From the NCBI GenBank assembly GCA_900239685.1, contig OENT01000310.1, forward strand, positions 62,001 through 126,000: a stretch of DNA of 64,000 nt. Reading direction: 5' to 3'. Of this stretch, positions 49,439-60,739 are shown piece by piece; within the stretch, counting starts at the first letter, position 1, and each line of letters begins with the position of its first letter. The stretch is from Rotaria macrura (taxonomy: Eukaryota; Rotifera; Eurotatoria; Philodinida; Philodinidae). The notes beneath the pieces are model-generated. The model was not told where the DNA came from. It worked only from the letters and a program-made list of their open reading frames with translations, and made no database searches. Both the position numbers and the translations under genes were made by a program.

Positions 49439-49453
49439 AGAAAATCAAGAAAT
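49439..49453. repeat. Target-site duplication, left copy (LINE)
   Basis: AGAAAATCAAGAAAT here is repeated at 54839-54853 directly after the poly(A) end of the LINE; the first A of the right copy is ambiguous with the tail. Confidence 0.85.
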
Positions 49454-49612
49454 CCACTTTCTATTTTTACACGCTGAAGGCGGACGCTTCGTCGTTCATC
49501 CTCCTCCGCTAACACACGTATCGTGCGATAGCTCGTGTCATTCATAATTAAGATATTCACAATAATTATTCATAATTATTCAAGAATATCTTTTAAAGCT
49601 CACCAACTAATA

Positions 49613-51624
49613 ATGAGTGATTACTATCACTATTTAAATATGAAAAAAAGCGAAAAAGATCGCATGTGTGACCATGGAACCATACAACAACTTTACGAAC
49701 AAATAAAACATACATCCACGACAAACAACAACAAAAACAATTCAAAATCATCACTAAAAAGAACTGAAATCAAGATGGACGAGAATCAACCTGACTCCGA
49801 TGAAAATCCAGAAATTGAAAATCAAAACGTAGATGACTTGGAATGGAAACATCAAAGAAAATCAAACAAAAGAGGAAACAAAGCACCAAGACTTGCTTCC
49901 TTTGTACAAGGTAGAACAATAACATCGTCATCGCGTGGATATGGTAGAACGGAAAACAAAACAACACGTCACACACGCTCACATGATGAAGAAGAAAAGA
50001 ATGAAAGAAGAAATGACAGATATCAACTGTCAAACTTAGAAAAACACCAACAAGGTACAGAAAACGTTATACAATATTCGGGTGCTGACCTTTCGCACAA
50101 GCAAGCAGTGATAATCAAAATATAAGCGACGACCAACTTACAAACGAAAATAAAGAATTGTATGTATCTCGACAAGCATTAAAGTTTGCAGTTGAGGATA
50201 AATTTCCACCATTGAAAATTCTGTGCGATCCACAATTGAAAACATATGAAGAAAGTACAAATGTTATTGAAGCATTTCTCAAATATATCGAACAAAACTT
50301 CAAAAAAACGAATGCACGCTTCAATCAACCACTTGGTTTCGATCATTATGCTATTGATGGAACAGGTTCTCTAGTATGTTACACAAAATACATCAAATTA
50401 TTTATTTACATGTGCAACATTAATAACTATCCAAAAGAAATAAGCAACATAAAACTAACACCTGTGTTGCCTACAAAGTTACCACCACGCCATGCAATCA
50501 TATTGAAATTTATTGATAATACAATTAATTTTGAGGATATAAAAGTGCATATAAAAGAGAAATTGAAAAGTGTTTATGCAATAGAAGAAATGCTGGGCAC
50601 AATGACATATCGTTCACGTCATATACGTATCGATTTATTGTCACAAGATGAATGCACCAGTACACTAAATAGTGGAAAGCTTGCATTACATGGTCATTTA
50701 TACGATGTAGATGAATATTTACCATCACCAAGAATTCTTATATGCAATAAATGTAATTATCCAGGTCATGTCAAAAAGAACTGCAAATCAACAATTGAAA
50801 TATGTAAAAGATGCGGTAGCGACAGACATGACGGTGCTGATCATAAAAATTGTATAATTAAATGCCACCATTGCGGAGAAAACTACGAAGCGATCAATTT
50901 CAAATGCAAAACGATATCTAAATTTAGACAAAACCTACTTAATAAATTAAAAGAAAATAAACACTTACTACCACCACACATTCAATTTTATATTCCACAA
51001 CAGTACCGTGATCATAAAGGTGAAAAGGCCTTGATGAGCAGTAACACTGGCATACATCAATCGCAAATGCAATACAAAGATTTTTATCATAATAATCAAC
51101 ATGACTTTAACGTATGGCCAAGGCTAAGTTCGAACTTATCGTTACCATCAACAACAATACATTCAATGCCAATATGGAACTTCGAGTTGAAACAATTTCA
51201 AGAAGAATTACACAACCTAAAAAATCAACATGAATTAGAAGTTAAAAGATGGAGAATAGAACAAGAAACACAATTGCAAAAGATCGCACAAGGATGGCAA
51301 CTAATCAATCTACAATTTAAAACACAAACTGAAGCTATAGTGGACATGTACACAACTTTATCGGAAATTTTATCACCAGTTATACAATCAATTGAAACAA
51401 TAAATCATGCTGTGAAAGAAACCAACAAATTGGATACAGATGAAAATGAACGACAAAGAAAAGAAATAATATATTGCACAATTGAAGAAACAATATCTTC
51501 GCTCAATAATCGATTATGCCTACTAACTAACCATCAACAGAAACTCAAAACACTCATGGATAAACAGACCGATTTGTTGTTGAGAGGTATGAACACAAAC
51601 GAACAATCAAATAATGAATTTTAA
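49613..51624 (+). pseudogene. LINE ORF1: nucleic-acid-binding protein with zinc knuckles
   Basis: An N-terminal polar, Lys/Asn/Gln-rich part (from ATG 49613, or 49535) reads to about 50090, then continues in the next frame from about 50089 to 51624, so there is one frameshift. The second part holds an RNA-recognition-like region (about 50400-50720), three Cys/His clusters at about 50740-50915 (CNKCNYPGHVKKNC is a classic CX2CX4HX4C; CKRCGSDRH and CHHCGENYEAINFKC follow), and a long coiled coil (about 51180-51590, rich in Glu, Gln, Lys). ORF1 proteins of this kind coat the element RNA. The stop overlaps the ORF2 start by 11 nt. Confidence 0.8.
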
Positions 51625-54406
51625 TTTTCACTATTCCTCGCCGATTATAAATAAGATTATAACAGACTCTTTCGATGGTACTTCAGCTGAAAAAGCTATG
51701 TTAACAGACATGATAAACGAGTGGAATTGTAAAGTTTCTGTATCTAATATCTCCAAACAGTGGCATAAAGCCAGACCCTTAGGATCCGATGAAAATCTCT
51801 CTATAATATTGTACAATTGTCAATGTTTAAGTACTCATATTGCTGATATTGATATTCTCCTATCAACTTATACGCCCCAAATATTAATTTTAACTGGTGT
51901 AGGTTCAAAAATAAAACATTTACCAAAAATTACTGATTACTACTGGATTAGTCAGGCAGGTACCAATGCCTTTGGTGGGGTGACAATACTAGTTCATAAT
52001 ACACTTAAAACCAAATTAATCACTCAAGAAGATAACTTTCTACTCGTCGAGTTAGCCACACAACCGAAACCAATTCTATTGGGTGCTGTTTATATACCCC
52101 CTGGCAAACCTATCCCGCAAACTATTTTTGACGCATACGTGAATAAATCGTTTTATATATTTGGTGACTATATAACGCAAAACATACCGATTGGCTTTGT
52201 AATAAAAATAACGCTAGTGGAGTACAACTGAGAAATTGGCTTGACAATACAGGATGTGAGATGATTTACCCAAACCAACCAACATCAAAAAGATCATCTG
52301 CGATAATCGACTTTGGAATTACCCACAATGCTGATGGTTGGAAAGCTGAAGTAATAAAGGAAGGGACATCCGATCACTATCCTGTATTGATACAATCACC
52401 AATTTCAACAGGTGTTAATAATTATTTCAGAAAAACAAATTGGAAAGTTTTTGCATTTTTTCTCAAATCCATTTTCCCATATTTCAACTCACTAGTTTAC
52501 AATTACGATGCAGACGTTTTTCTCGATCTTTTTACATCTTTTCTTTCTTCTACATGGGACAGAGTGAGTGTGTACTTACCAGTAAAGAAATATCGAGCAC
52601 CGTGGCCACTATATCTTGTACAGCTAGCAAGAAATCTAAATAAAGCAAGAAGATAATACAGAAGATATAAGCAACAACAAAATCTTGAAGAATATTTATA
52701 CTGGAAAAGTCTATACTTCAATGAAAAAAGTCTATTCTTGCAGGAAAAACTAGAAAAAAGAATCTCTTTCATATCGCACGAAAATAACATATGGAAATAC
52801 GTACATTCATCCTTCCATCCATACGCACCTTCATTTAAAGGCCTTACGACAAACAACGGTATAATAAAAGATCATCAATTAATAGCAGATACACTTGCTA
52901 ACTACTATGAAAAACATTTTGAAACACCTATCATTGACCCTAATAATAGAAGCCATGTAGATGCAATGAAAACATATGACGATTATAAAAAAAAAACCTA
53001 ATATACCACTAGAAAAAATCACATTAGCAGAAGTAGAAAAAAATTGGAAACGTGCTCGAAAAAAGAAATCAACAGACACAGAAGGATTATCAGCTTTCTT
53101 ACTTCATCAAATTCCATTAGAATATTTACAAATTATTACTGTCGCTTTCAACAAAATTGCTGAGACAGGTGGAGTACTCAAGAGTAGCAAACACGCTAAA
53201 ACAATCTGTCTCTCCAAAGATGGAATTTACCCAGAAGTTGACAAGCTCAGACCCATCTCACTCCTCTCGAACTTCGATAAATGCTTTGAAAGAATAATTC
53301 ATGACCGTATACTTAAATGGTGCAAAGAAAAAGGTATCTTTATAGATGAAAAATCCGGATTTACTTCTGAAAGACGTTTACAAACTCGCATTCTTTCACT
53401 AGTAGAGGATCTTAGATTAACAACAGCAGCAAATAACAGACCATCTTTAGTAATTTTCGTAGATTTTATGTCAGCCTTTGACCGTATGTGGCACCCTGCC
53501 ATCCTCAAAACACTTCTTAAGCTAGAATTTCCACCACCACTACTAAAATGGATTTTCTCGTGGTTAAACGGTAGAACAATGTCGATTCATGTCGGAAATG
53601 CAGTTTCACGTGTNNNNNNNNNNNNNNNNNNNNNNNNNNNNNNNNNNNCATACTTCCTGTAAATATAAACAAAACAAAAGCACTGCTAGTACACGATGTT
53701 GTAGCACCGTCATATCCTAAAATAAAGTATAAAGATTTACCAATTGATTTTGTAAAACGTTTCAAATATCTAGGAGTCGACATAACAACAAAACTAGGGT
53801 GGGGTATCTATATATTAAAACGTCTTCAAATAGTTAGAAAAATATATCATGCCCTTCGAATTCTATTTAATAAAATACCTCTATCCTTAATACATATACG
53901 AAGAAAATTATTTTTTGGCCTATGCGCTTCCACATATAATTTGGTTATTCTCGTGCTGGTTTTTCTATACTGAAAAGCAACAAACATTAATTGAGCATGT
54001 TTACTGTACAGGACTCCGTATAACACACAATCTAAAGCGCTGGGATGATCTATCAGTCTATACTTTAACTAAAGAATACACCATAAATGACTATTTATAT
54101 AGATATTGGTTAAAATTTAATAAACACCTTGAACAATCAGCAGAAGCCCATCAATATCAACTCACATTTACCGCATATCTAGCATCCAAATCCCCACAAA
54201 GATACTGGTACCTGTCCATGGGTATGCGTAAAAATAGCAAATTTATGAGTAGACTATCTGAAAGGGCTCAACACTCGAAAATAGATATGATTAACTTTTT
54301 AACGATTCACGCTCAGCAATATGGGTACTTCAAACATTCATCCTTCCCTATACATACCTTCATTTATAAATATCTGATGCAGGAAACAGCAGTTGTTTTA
54401 TTGTAA
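51614..54406 (+). pseudogene. LINE ORF2: endonuclease and reverse transcriptase, broken
   Basis: Starts at ATG 51614. The endonuclease part has LSIILYNCQCLSTHIADIDI, LILTGVG, GAVYIPPG, FGDY and, after a frameshift near 52175, DFGITHNADGW and TSDHYPVLI (the SDH catalytic motif). The RT part from about 53000 has WKRARKKKSTD, LRPISLLSNFDKCFERIIHD, KSGFTSERR, VIFVDFMSAFDRMWHP (motif A) and WIFSWLNGRTMSIHVGN. The YxDD box falls in the run of N at 53614-53648. After the gap come KTKALLVHD and KRFKYLGVDITTKLGWG, then a frameshift near 53910 and a C-terminal domain to 54406. A stop at 52654-52656 and a shift in an A10 run near 52990 separate endonuclease and RT. Confidence 0.85.
53614..53648. other. 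Assembly gap (35 N)
   Basis: The gap falls between RT motif A and the KTKALL region. About 80-90 codons usually found there (including the catalytic YxDD) are absent, so the true missing length is probably far more than 35 bp. Confidence 0.95.
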
Positions 54407-54838
54407 ATCGAAACTTTAATATATAAATATAAACTGCAATACTACATGTGTGTATTATTTTTTATTTACTTATTCTTTCTCTCTCTCTTCTCTTCTCTTC
54501 TCAGAACATACATACATGTATATATATCATCTTGATTGACACCATTGTATTATTATTTCGTACCTCACTACTGTTTACTATATACATACCGTATAAAAGA
54601 TGTCACAATAATTTATTATATAAGGTTTTTAAATGTTTCATGTTTACTTCACTCTTAAAACTTATGCTTCATTTCTGCCTTCTGTTAATGTTATTATTTT
54701 AATCATCATCATACATTTTCTTATCTTTTTTCGTATTATTGTTATTGTTGTTATGATACTTTTAAAGTTTCTTCTTTTTAAACATCCCATTGTCAACCTT
54801 AATTCATAGGGACAATAAAACAACATGTTAAAAAAAAA

Positions 54839-54853
54839 AGAAAATCAAGAAAT
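54839..54853. repeat. Target-site duplication, right copy (LINE)
   Basis: GAAAATCAAGAAAT follows the poly(A) end and matches the sequence immediately before the LINE. Confidence 0.85.
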
Positions 54854-55479
54854 GAGTGTACATATGATCCTTAGAAAAAAAGTGTAGTAAAATTCGTAAT
54901 TGCAGTGCCAATCAATACAATGCTTAAAAAGAGGAGCCTACTTACTATGCATGCGTCAATTTCCGAAAGTCAAAAGGCAAGGGTAAAATAACTTATCCGT
55001 CATTTTTATCGCTAAATATAACTAAAAATCGATCTTTTAACCTTGGGAATGCCTAATATCTCGAAATTGGTTTGGGGTAAATTCATGAGTTTCTGTGTGA
55101 TGGAATGACCCGTAGATGTAACCGATCTAGTTTTTCAACGACTGGTGCTGGTACTAGCCTGAATGGTTCAGACCTGAGCGGACCGGCAGGTCTACCTGTA
55201 AAATACGACACTTATCATATAATTTCTTAATCTTCTTTTTCAGTGCTGAAGTAAAAATGTTTTAGAAAAATAGGGACTTTTTATTAAGTTTGATGGGAGG
55301 TGATCGGGGAAGACGAGTATACGAATTTTTATTTAGTCTTTCAAAATTCCATAATGGCATGTTTTAATTGTACAGCCTTTTGTAGGAGAAGAGAACGAAA
55401 GAATCAGGCACAAACTTTGACAAAACAAATTCCAGATCTTGATTCCTCAACCTCGATTACTTTTCGTGCAATGTCCTGG

Positions 55480-55850
55480 AATCCTATTTTTCGGAACTCA
55501 CATATGTTTTCGAAGAAAATAGTGAGTGCAAGTTAAAGAGTGAGAATTTTGATACTCCCCCTCCCCATCCGTCCATTACAGACATAGTTCATAGTTACAA
55601 ACGACCCCTCCCCCTGGTTACAGACGCCCACTTCTCCCCCCCCCTCCAAATTACAGACCATAGTTCATGATTACAGACAAAGTCCCTGGTTACAAACGCT
55701 CACTCTCCCACCCCGCTCCGTTACAGACGCCCCCCCCCCCCAGAGGGGTTACAGACACCGACTCCCCATCCCACCATTACAGACCATAGGAAGCAAATGC
55801 ATTAATCCATTACAGACATAGAAACTAGGGTTGGATGCCTTTACAGGCGA
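55480..55850. repeat. GTTACAGAC-rich repeat, copy 1
   Basis: Begins with a segment (about 55490-55560) shared with copy 2: GGAACTCACATATG, TTTCGAAG, AAATAGTGAGTG and GAGAATTTTGAT, then runs of GTTACAGAC/ATTACAGAC words at 15-40 bp spacing, separated by C-rich tracts including C13 at about 55729-55741. Strong G/C strand asymmetry. Non-coding by appearance. Confidence 0.7.
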
Positions 55851-56683
55851 TGGCAATTTATGTATAGTAGCATTTAAGGTTACCAAAGTTAGTTATATTG
55901 TCAGAATACCGACACAAAGAGCCATTGTACCAAGCATTAAGAGGATTTCTATTTGCATTTGAAGATGATTCATTATATATATATATAGTGAAAAAAGGTA
56001 TAAATGAATCATAAAAGCAAATCTTAAATTCTTATTAATATGAACAAGAATACTGAATTTATATACTTAAACAATTTTTCCAAATTCTAAGGTAATTGAC
56101 AAAATGCGGGAAATAGCAATATCAGAAACAATGAAAGTAATGAGTGTTTGTCGGGCGCCACATAATATTTAAAAGATGAAATTGAATCTGTATTTATTTA
56201 ATTTTAAGATTAGATGTATGCATCAGATATTGTTTTATGCGTTTTATTGGATATCATCGTTTGTAAAACGACTTCAATAAAATTGGAATTTACTAATAGT
56301 TCTGTTCTAATTAAAAAATGTGTTCACATGTATTTATTAATCGTTTCAAATGAAAAACTGCGTTTAAATTTGTAAAAATATTCCTGTCATTTATTGATAA
56401 ATATTTCTCATTGAGAAAGAACTAATATTATACTATTCAAGCTTGATTTATTAAAATATACAGTAATGATACATTCTACTCGTTTACAATTGTTGTTAGT
56501 AAAAATATTTGATTATACAATTCTCATAATAATATTTATCAAAGCGATACAAATTGCAACATATTTTGATTGTTTACTATTCATATCATGTATATAAATA
56601 TAATACATGTCACTTTGTTATTATAATTATATATGCAATGTTTCATAATTTAATGAACACATTGGTTGTACTTGTAGCTGTAT

Positions 56684-56900
56684 TAGGGATGGCACTTTAC
56701 CTTTACTTTACTAGTAAATAGTAAATATGGATTTACTAAGTTACTAGTAAATAGCAAATATATTTACTAAGTTACTAGTAAATAGTAAATATGGATTTAC
56801 TAAGTTACTAGTAAATAGCAAATATATTTACTAAGTTACTAGTAAATAGTAAATATATTTACTAAGTTACTAGTAAATAGTACATTTATTTACTTAAATA
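56684..56900. repeat. Tandem array, 31/33-bp units with palindromic TTACTAGTAA core
   Basis: Six copies of TTACTAGTAAATAG start at 56708, 56741, 56772, 56805, 56836 and 56867 (spacings 33, 31, 33, 31, 31). Units alternate between an ATATGGA and an ATATA version. The array is preceded by AGGGATGGCACTTTA, which resembles the left end of the hAT-like element at 44471. Confidence 0.85.
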
Positions 56901-57039
56901 AAAGTAAATATACTTTAAATGCTGTTCGATACTTTTAATAGAAGTTTAAGTTAGTATTATATTCTTTAGAGTTTACTACGCGTCATGGCAGAGTTTAGGT
57001 TTGGCGCTTGATTTCAATTGCAGAACCTTGTACTAATAC

Positions 57040-57225
57040 CGGTAAACGATTTTTTGTGGAACTCACATATGCTTTCGAAGGAAATAGTGAGTGGAAGTTT
57101 AAGAGAGAGAATTTTGATGTTCCCCACCCCCGGTTACAGACAAAGTCCGTGGTTACAGACGCCCACTCCCCCTCCCACCGTTACAGACCATAGAAACCAA
57201 TTTATTAACCCATTGCAGAGATAGC
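57040..57225. repeat. GTTACAGAC-rich repeat, copy 2
   Basis: Shares with copy 1 the segment GGAACTCACATATG...AAATAGTGAGTGGAAG and GAGAATTTTGATGTTCCCC, then three GTTACAGAC words with C-rich spacers and ACCATAGAAACCAA. Same orientation as copy 1, about 1560 bp apart. Confidence 0.7.
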
Positions 57226-59754
57226 AAACAGCATTCTGTTATCGTCTTATATCAGAGCGTTGTTTGCCGTTTACTTCCTTGCTAATAATAAGAAAAATGT
57301 AAAATTAAGATAAATGAGGAACAAAATATGGTAACTAACGAGCGAATAGCAACAAAGAAAAAAAATTGGGTGTCCATCAGAGAAAGATGATGCAAAAAAT
57401 TCGTTATATTACATATTCTGTACTCTCTATTAGTATTATGAATCAATAGATATGTGAGTTCCACATTTTAGCCCCAACTGGGCTGCGCTAACTAGCTTTT
57501 TCTTCCAAATATTTTCTTTTTGTCGAACAAGAGTAAATTTAACAATTTTAAGAGTAAGTTACTTTTCAGGGTGAATGCCGGAAAAGAATCCGTTATGAAT
57601 CAGTAGACTGGATTCAGACGGGCATATCGGCTGGTCTAAATTCTGGACCGGCTAGTTCTCGGTACCGGTTCCATCTATGGAAGGAACTTCTCAGAGACCC
57701 TAATCTGAAAAATCACAAGGATCGATAGAGAAGAACGTGAGAAATAGAACTTTTATACATCAATACNATCAATACCAAACCGTAAAATAATTTTGAAACT
57801 CACTCATATATTTAAATGATGTTTTGTTAATGGGAAGTCTTTCTTAGGTATACAAACACTTTATTTACTCTCTCCAATCGACGTTAGTATTGTTGCATGC
57901 AACTTTTATACGAAATTTAGTTATTTTATTGTCGTATTCCATAATCACTTGCCCGAGGTTTGGTTATGAAAAGAGAAGTGCAACAGGGAATCTAACCATT
58001 TTCCTGCCTGCAACAAAGAACAATATAGATGGATGTATTGCTAGAATTCTTGTTAAGAGCTGAATCTTGTTTCTAAAATCAAGTTCCGAATAAATTCCTC
58101 TCTGCTATGTAGTTTAATTTGAATGGTCTGAAGACTTAAAGTCGGTCTCATAGTTGTATTTAATTGATTTATCGAAGTGAACTTGATTTGGCACTTTTCA
58201 TTAGCGTATCGTTTTTGCTTCGGGTATTCATTTAATCAGATAAGGTAAAGATTTGATGACGAAGAAGTTTTTTGAGTAGTAGAAAATGATTAATACTGTT
58301 TTATATAAGTAATAAGCCGCCGAGTCACAGAAAAAAGTTAATGATAATAGCAACAACAAAATAGGATGCAGGAAACAACGGAAAAAGTAAAACAATATGC
58401 CCAACGAAGATATTCGGCGTCAAAAATACTTACGATGATCGAAAGCAGCACTCCTCTCTAACTATCATTCTTCCAACATCAAGAAGTAAAAATTGCTTGT
58501 CCCATCGTTTATGATCTACACAAGTTCTTTTTTCGGTCAATGGTTTTTACCGCAAAACTACTCTGGTGTTCGGTTCAAACATTGCTTATTCTACATGAAA
58601 TAATCCACCAGTATATTTTGAGCTAACAGCGAAATGTTTCTAAATTCCATTTAACAAATGCATGATCAGCGCCCAGTTGATATTTACCACTCCAGAGAAT
58701 AAGCTATCCTATGTTTCGAAAAGGTATCTTGTACAAAAGCAGCAAAATATTTTCGAAAACGTGAACTTTGATGAGTGCAGATATGATTTCAAAAGGATTG
58801 ATACTTTATGATCACAGTATAATCGAATTAAGAAATACTTTCATATATATGATGTGGTTTTTCAAGTAATCGTTGTTTCGAATGATCAAAAACGAAGTTT
58901 TTTCTAGTGTTCACTGAACGTTTGATTATACTAATCGGTCTGATTTTAGAATAAAGTCCATTTTTATTTAAAAAATCTCAAAATCGAGTTTTCAATTCTA
59001 AGAAAAACTATTTTAATTAATTCTAATAATATACTATAGCATATAGTCGATATTGGTATCGTTGATAGAGGCAAGTAATTATATCATGCTTTATGAATTT
59101 TGATACTTTTAAGAAAAACAACTGAATCATCATTGTTTTGAATTTCCGAAGGTTCAACGGTATTTATATTTAATATTTATTGTCTTCAACATAAAAAGCT
59201 AAATACCGTCCATATGTACTAAGTACCTATGAAGAATTCAAATTAAGAATCCTCTCATAATTTAACATATAAAATATATATAATTAGACGCGTATCAATT
59301 TGAACACCTATATGTAATTAGCATTTGTCTACTAATTTTCACCAATGTGAAAAATGTTCTCCCACAGCTAAAGACGTTAGACAGACAATGAGCGGGGACT
59401 GAGAATCGATATTACTTCCTAATTTTTATCGCTAGAAGTAGGATCAAAACTCAATATGATCATTAAATCACCGATATTTAGGTACGAACTATAATAGAAA
59501 ACTACTGATTATAAGCACTTTGCATTGTAATACATCTAAATCAAAAGGAAGATTCAAATGCTTGCTCAAATTCATGTCTCTAAGTTGGTAGTAACTTTGG
59601 AATATGCATGCCATTAAATTCAAAAACATATGCCGATGTTTCAAATACAGTGGCTGCTTCCTTCTGTGCAATATTTATGGAATATTTCAGATCATTTCAA
59701 TGCATTATGATTTAAAAATTGGACATTTTTCTCATGTTTTTTCAAACAAGATAT
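57226..59754. other. No gene seen
   Basis: AT-rich spacer with a single N at 57767 between near-identical words (ATCAATAC), probably an assembly join. No supported exon. Confidence 0.4.
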
Positions 59755-59760
59755 TTTATT
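59755..59760 (-). terminator. Polyadenylation signal of the secreted-protein gene
   Basis: AATAAA on the minus strand about 38 nt after the stop codon. Confidence 0.65.
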
Positions 59761-59797
59761 TCAATCAGAAATTTTCGAACATCAAACTCATCAGTGT

Positions 59798-60605
59798 TTA
59801 ATTACCACCGGTGATTGTACCATGAAGGTTGCTGAGGGATTCTGAGATTGAACCAAGAACATTGAGACCATGACCAACAAGTTGTTCTTGAAGTTGTTCC
59901 CAGTGTGGTTTTGAGGCGTCGAGGAGAGTTGAACCAAGAGATTGAAGGCTGCTCAAAGCTCCATTGAGAGCATTTGTGGCTTGACCGAACAATCCGCTGA
60001 GTTGGTCACCGATACCTAGAACACAAGATGACATGGCGTTTTCCTGCTATTCTTTTGCACACTTACCAGTGAAGAGATCGCTAATGGCACGTGATCCACC
60101 GAGGGCACCGAGACCACCGAGAACAGCGCCTAAACCTTGGTTGACAAGATGAACACCGAGGTTTTGGACGGTTGCGAGAATGTCATTGAAGATTGGTCCG
60201 AACAAACCAGCGAGGTCAGGAAGAGCACGACCTATCAATCAAACAGCATAGTTCATATGAACGAAAACTACATTGAAAAGTGAACTTATAATTACCACCG
60301 AGGATTCCTTGAAGAATAGATGGGAGTTGAGCAAGTACACCACTGAGTTCTCCGTTAATAAGATTAGTTAATGCATTGAGGGCAGCTTGGAAGTCAAATC
60401 GACCACCTAATGAAGCAACGAGTGATGAGACTTGACCGAGGGCACTTTGAAGAAATTGAAGTGCGTGTCCTTGGAGTTGGTTGACGATAGTACTGAGGAT
60501 TTGGGTACCTTGTGCAACAAGGTTGTTAATGATTTCATTGCGACCATTGGAGGCCATTGAGCCAGCAATGCAGGCGAAGAAGATAAGTGCAAGAGCAGCT
60601 TTCAT
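59798..60605 (-). CDS. Secreted Leu/Gly-rich helical protein with internal repeats, three exons, 230 aa
   Basis: Exons 60605-60296, 60231-60067, 60015-59798; introns of 64 and 51 nt, both phase 1. The start ATG gives a clear signal peptide (MKAALALIFFACIAGSMAS, cleavage probably after MAS). The mature protein is free of Cys, low in charge and built of amphipathic helices rich in Leu, Gly, Gln, Ala and Asn. A loose unit recurs in each exon: QLQGHALQFLQSALG, HLVNQGLGAVLGGLG, QLVGHGLNVLGSISE; exons 2 and 3 also share LxGLFG near their starts. Codon use is more GC-rich and uniform (GGT, ACC, TTG, CTC) than in neighbours, as in highly expressed genes. A TATA box lies about 82 nt upstream. The composition resembles surface-active or lipid-associated secreted proteins, but I recognise no family and make no functional claim. 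Confidence 0.8.
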
Positions 60606-60685
60606 TGTAATCGGTTGCTTTCGAAGACGATTGGGATATCGAAATGTGATGAGAATGAGTGAAGTTAGACAGCAATGTGCCTGCC

Positions 60686-60693
60686 TTTTTATA
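60686..60693 (-). promoter_or_regulatory. TATA box of the secreted-protein gene
   Basis: TATAAAAA followed by GGCAGGCAC on the minus strand, 81-88 nt upstream of the ATG, leaving room for a start site about 30 nt downstream and a leader of about 50 nt. It is the only strong TATA box found at a gene in this window. Confidence 0.6.
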
Positions 60694-60739
60694 GTTCTGC
60701 TGTAGTTAATCAGTAGGGTGAAGAACGTAATAGACATGT

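Larger units (their letters stand above)
49454..54839 (+). mobile_element. Non-LTR retrotransposon (LINE) with both ends and target duplications
   Basis: A 5.4-kb plus-strand element between 14-15 bp direct repeats. Order: short GC-richer 5' leader (49454-49612), ORF1 with CCHC zinc knuckles, ORF2 with apurinic-type endonuclease and reverse transcriptase, a T-rich 3' region, AATAAA at 54814-54819 and a short poly(A) end. The two ORFs overlap by 11 nt. CCHC ORF1 plus APE endonuclease and the RT sequence style (RPISLLSNFDKCFERI, FVDFMSAFDRMWH) fit the Jockey/I group; bdelloid-specific families such as Hebe are candidates but I cannot verify this. The intact ends and target duplication indicate a full-length, fairly recent insertion with a few later lesions: one frameshift in ORF1, and in ORF2 one in the endonuclease, one stop and one shift before RT, one near the C-terminus. 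A run of N interrupts RT. Confidence 0.9.

Noticed and set aside
54479-54501. TC-rich run and other microsatellites as functional sites
   Set aside because: Ordinary simple repeats in the LINE 3' region.
54448-54702. 84-codon hydrophobic frame after LINE ORF2
   Set aside because: Lies in the T-rich 3' region of the LINE; composition explains the hydrophobic residues.
60481-60705. 74-codon plus-strand frame
   Set aside because: Antisense shadow of the secreted-protein gene exon 1.
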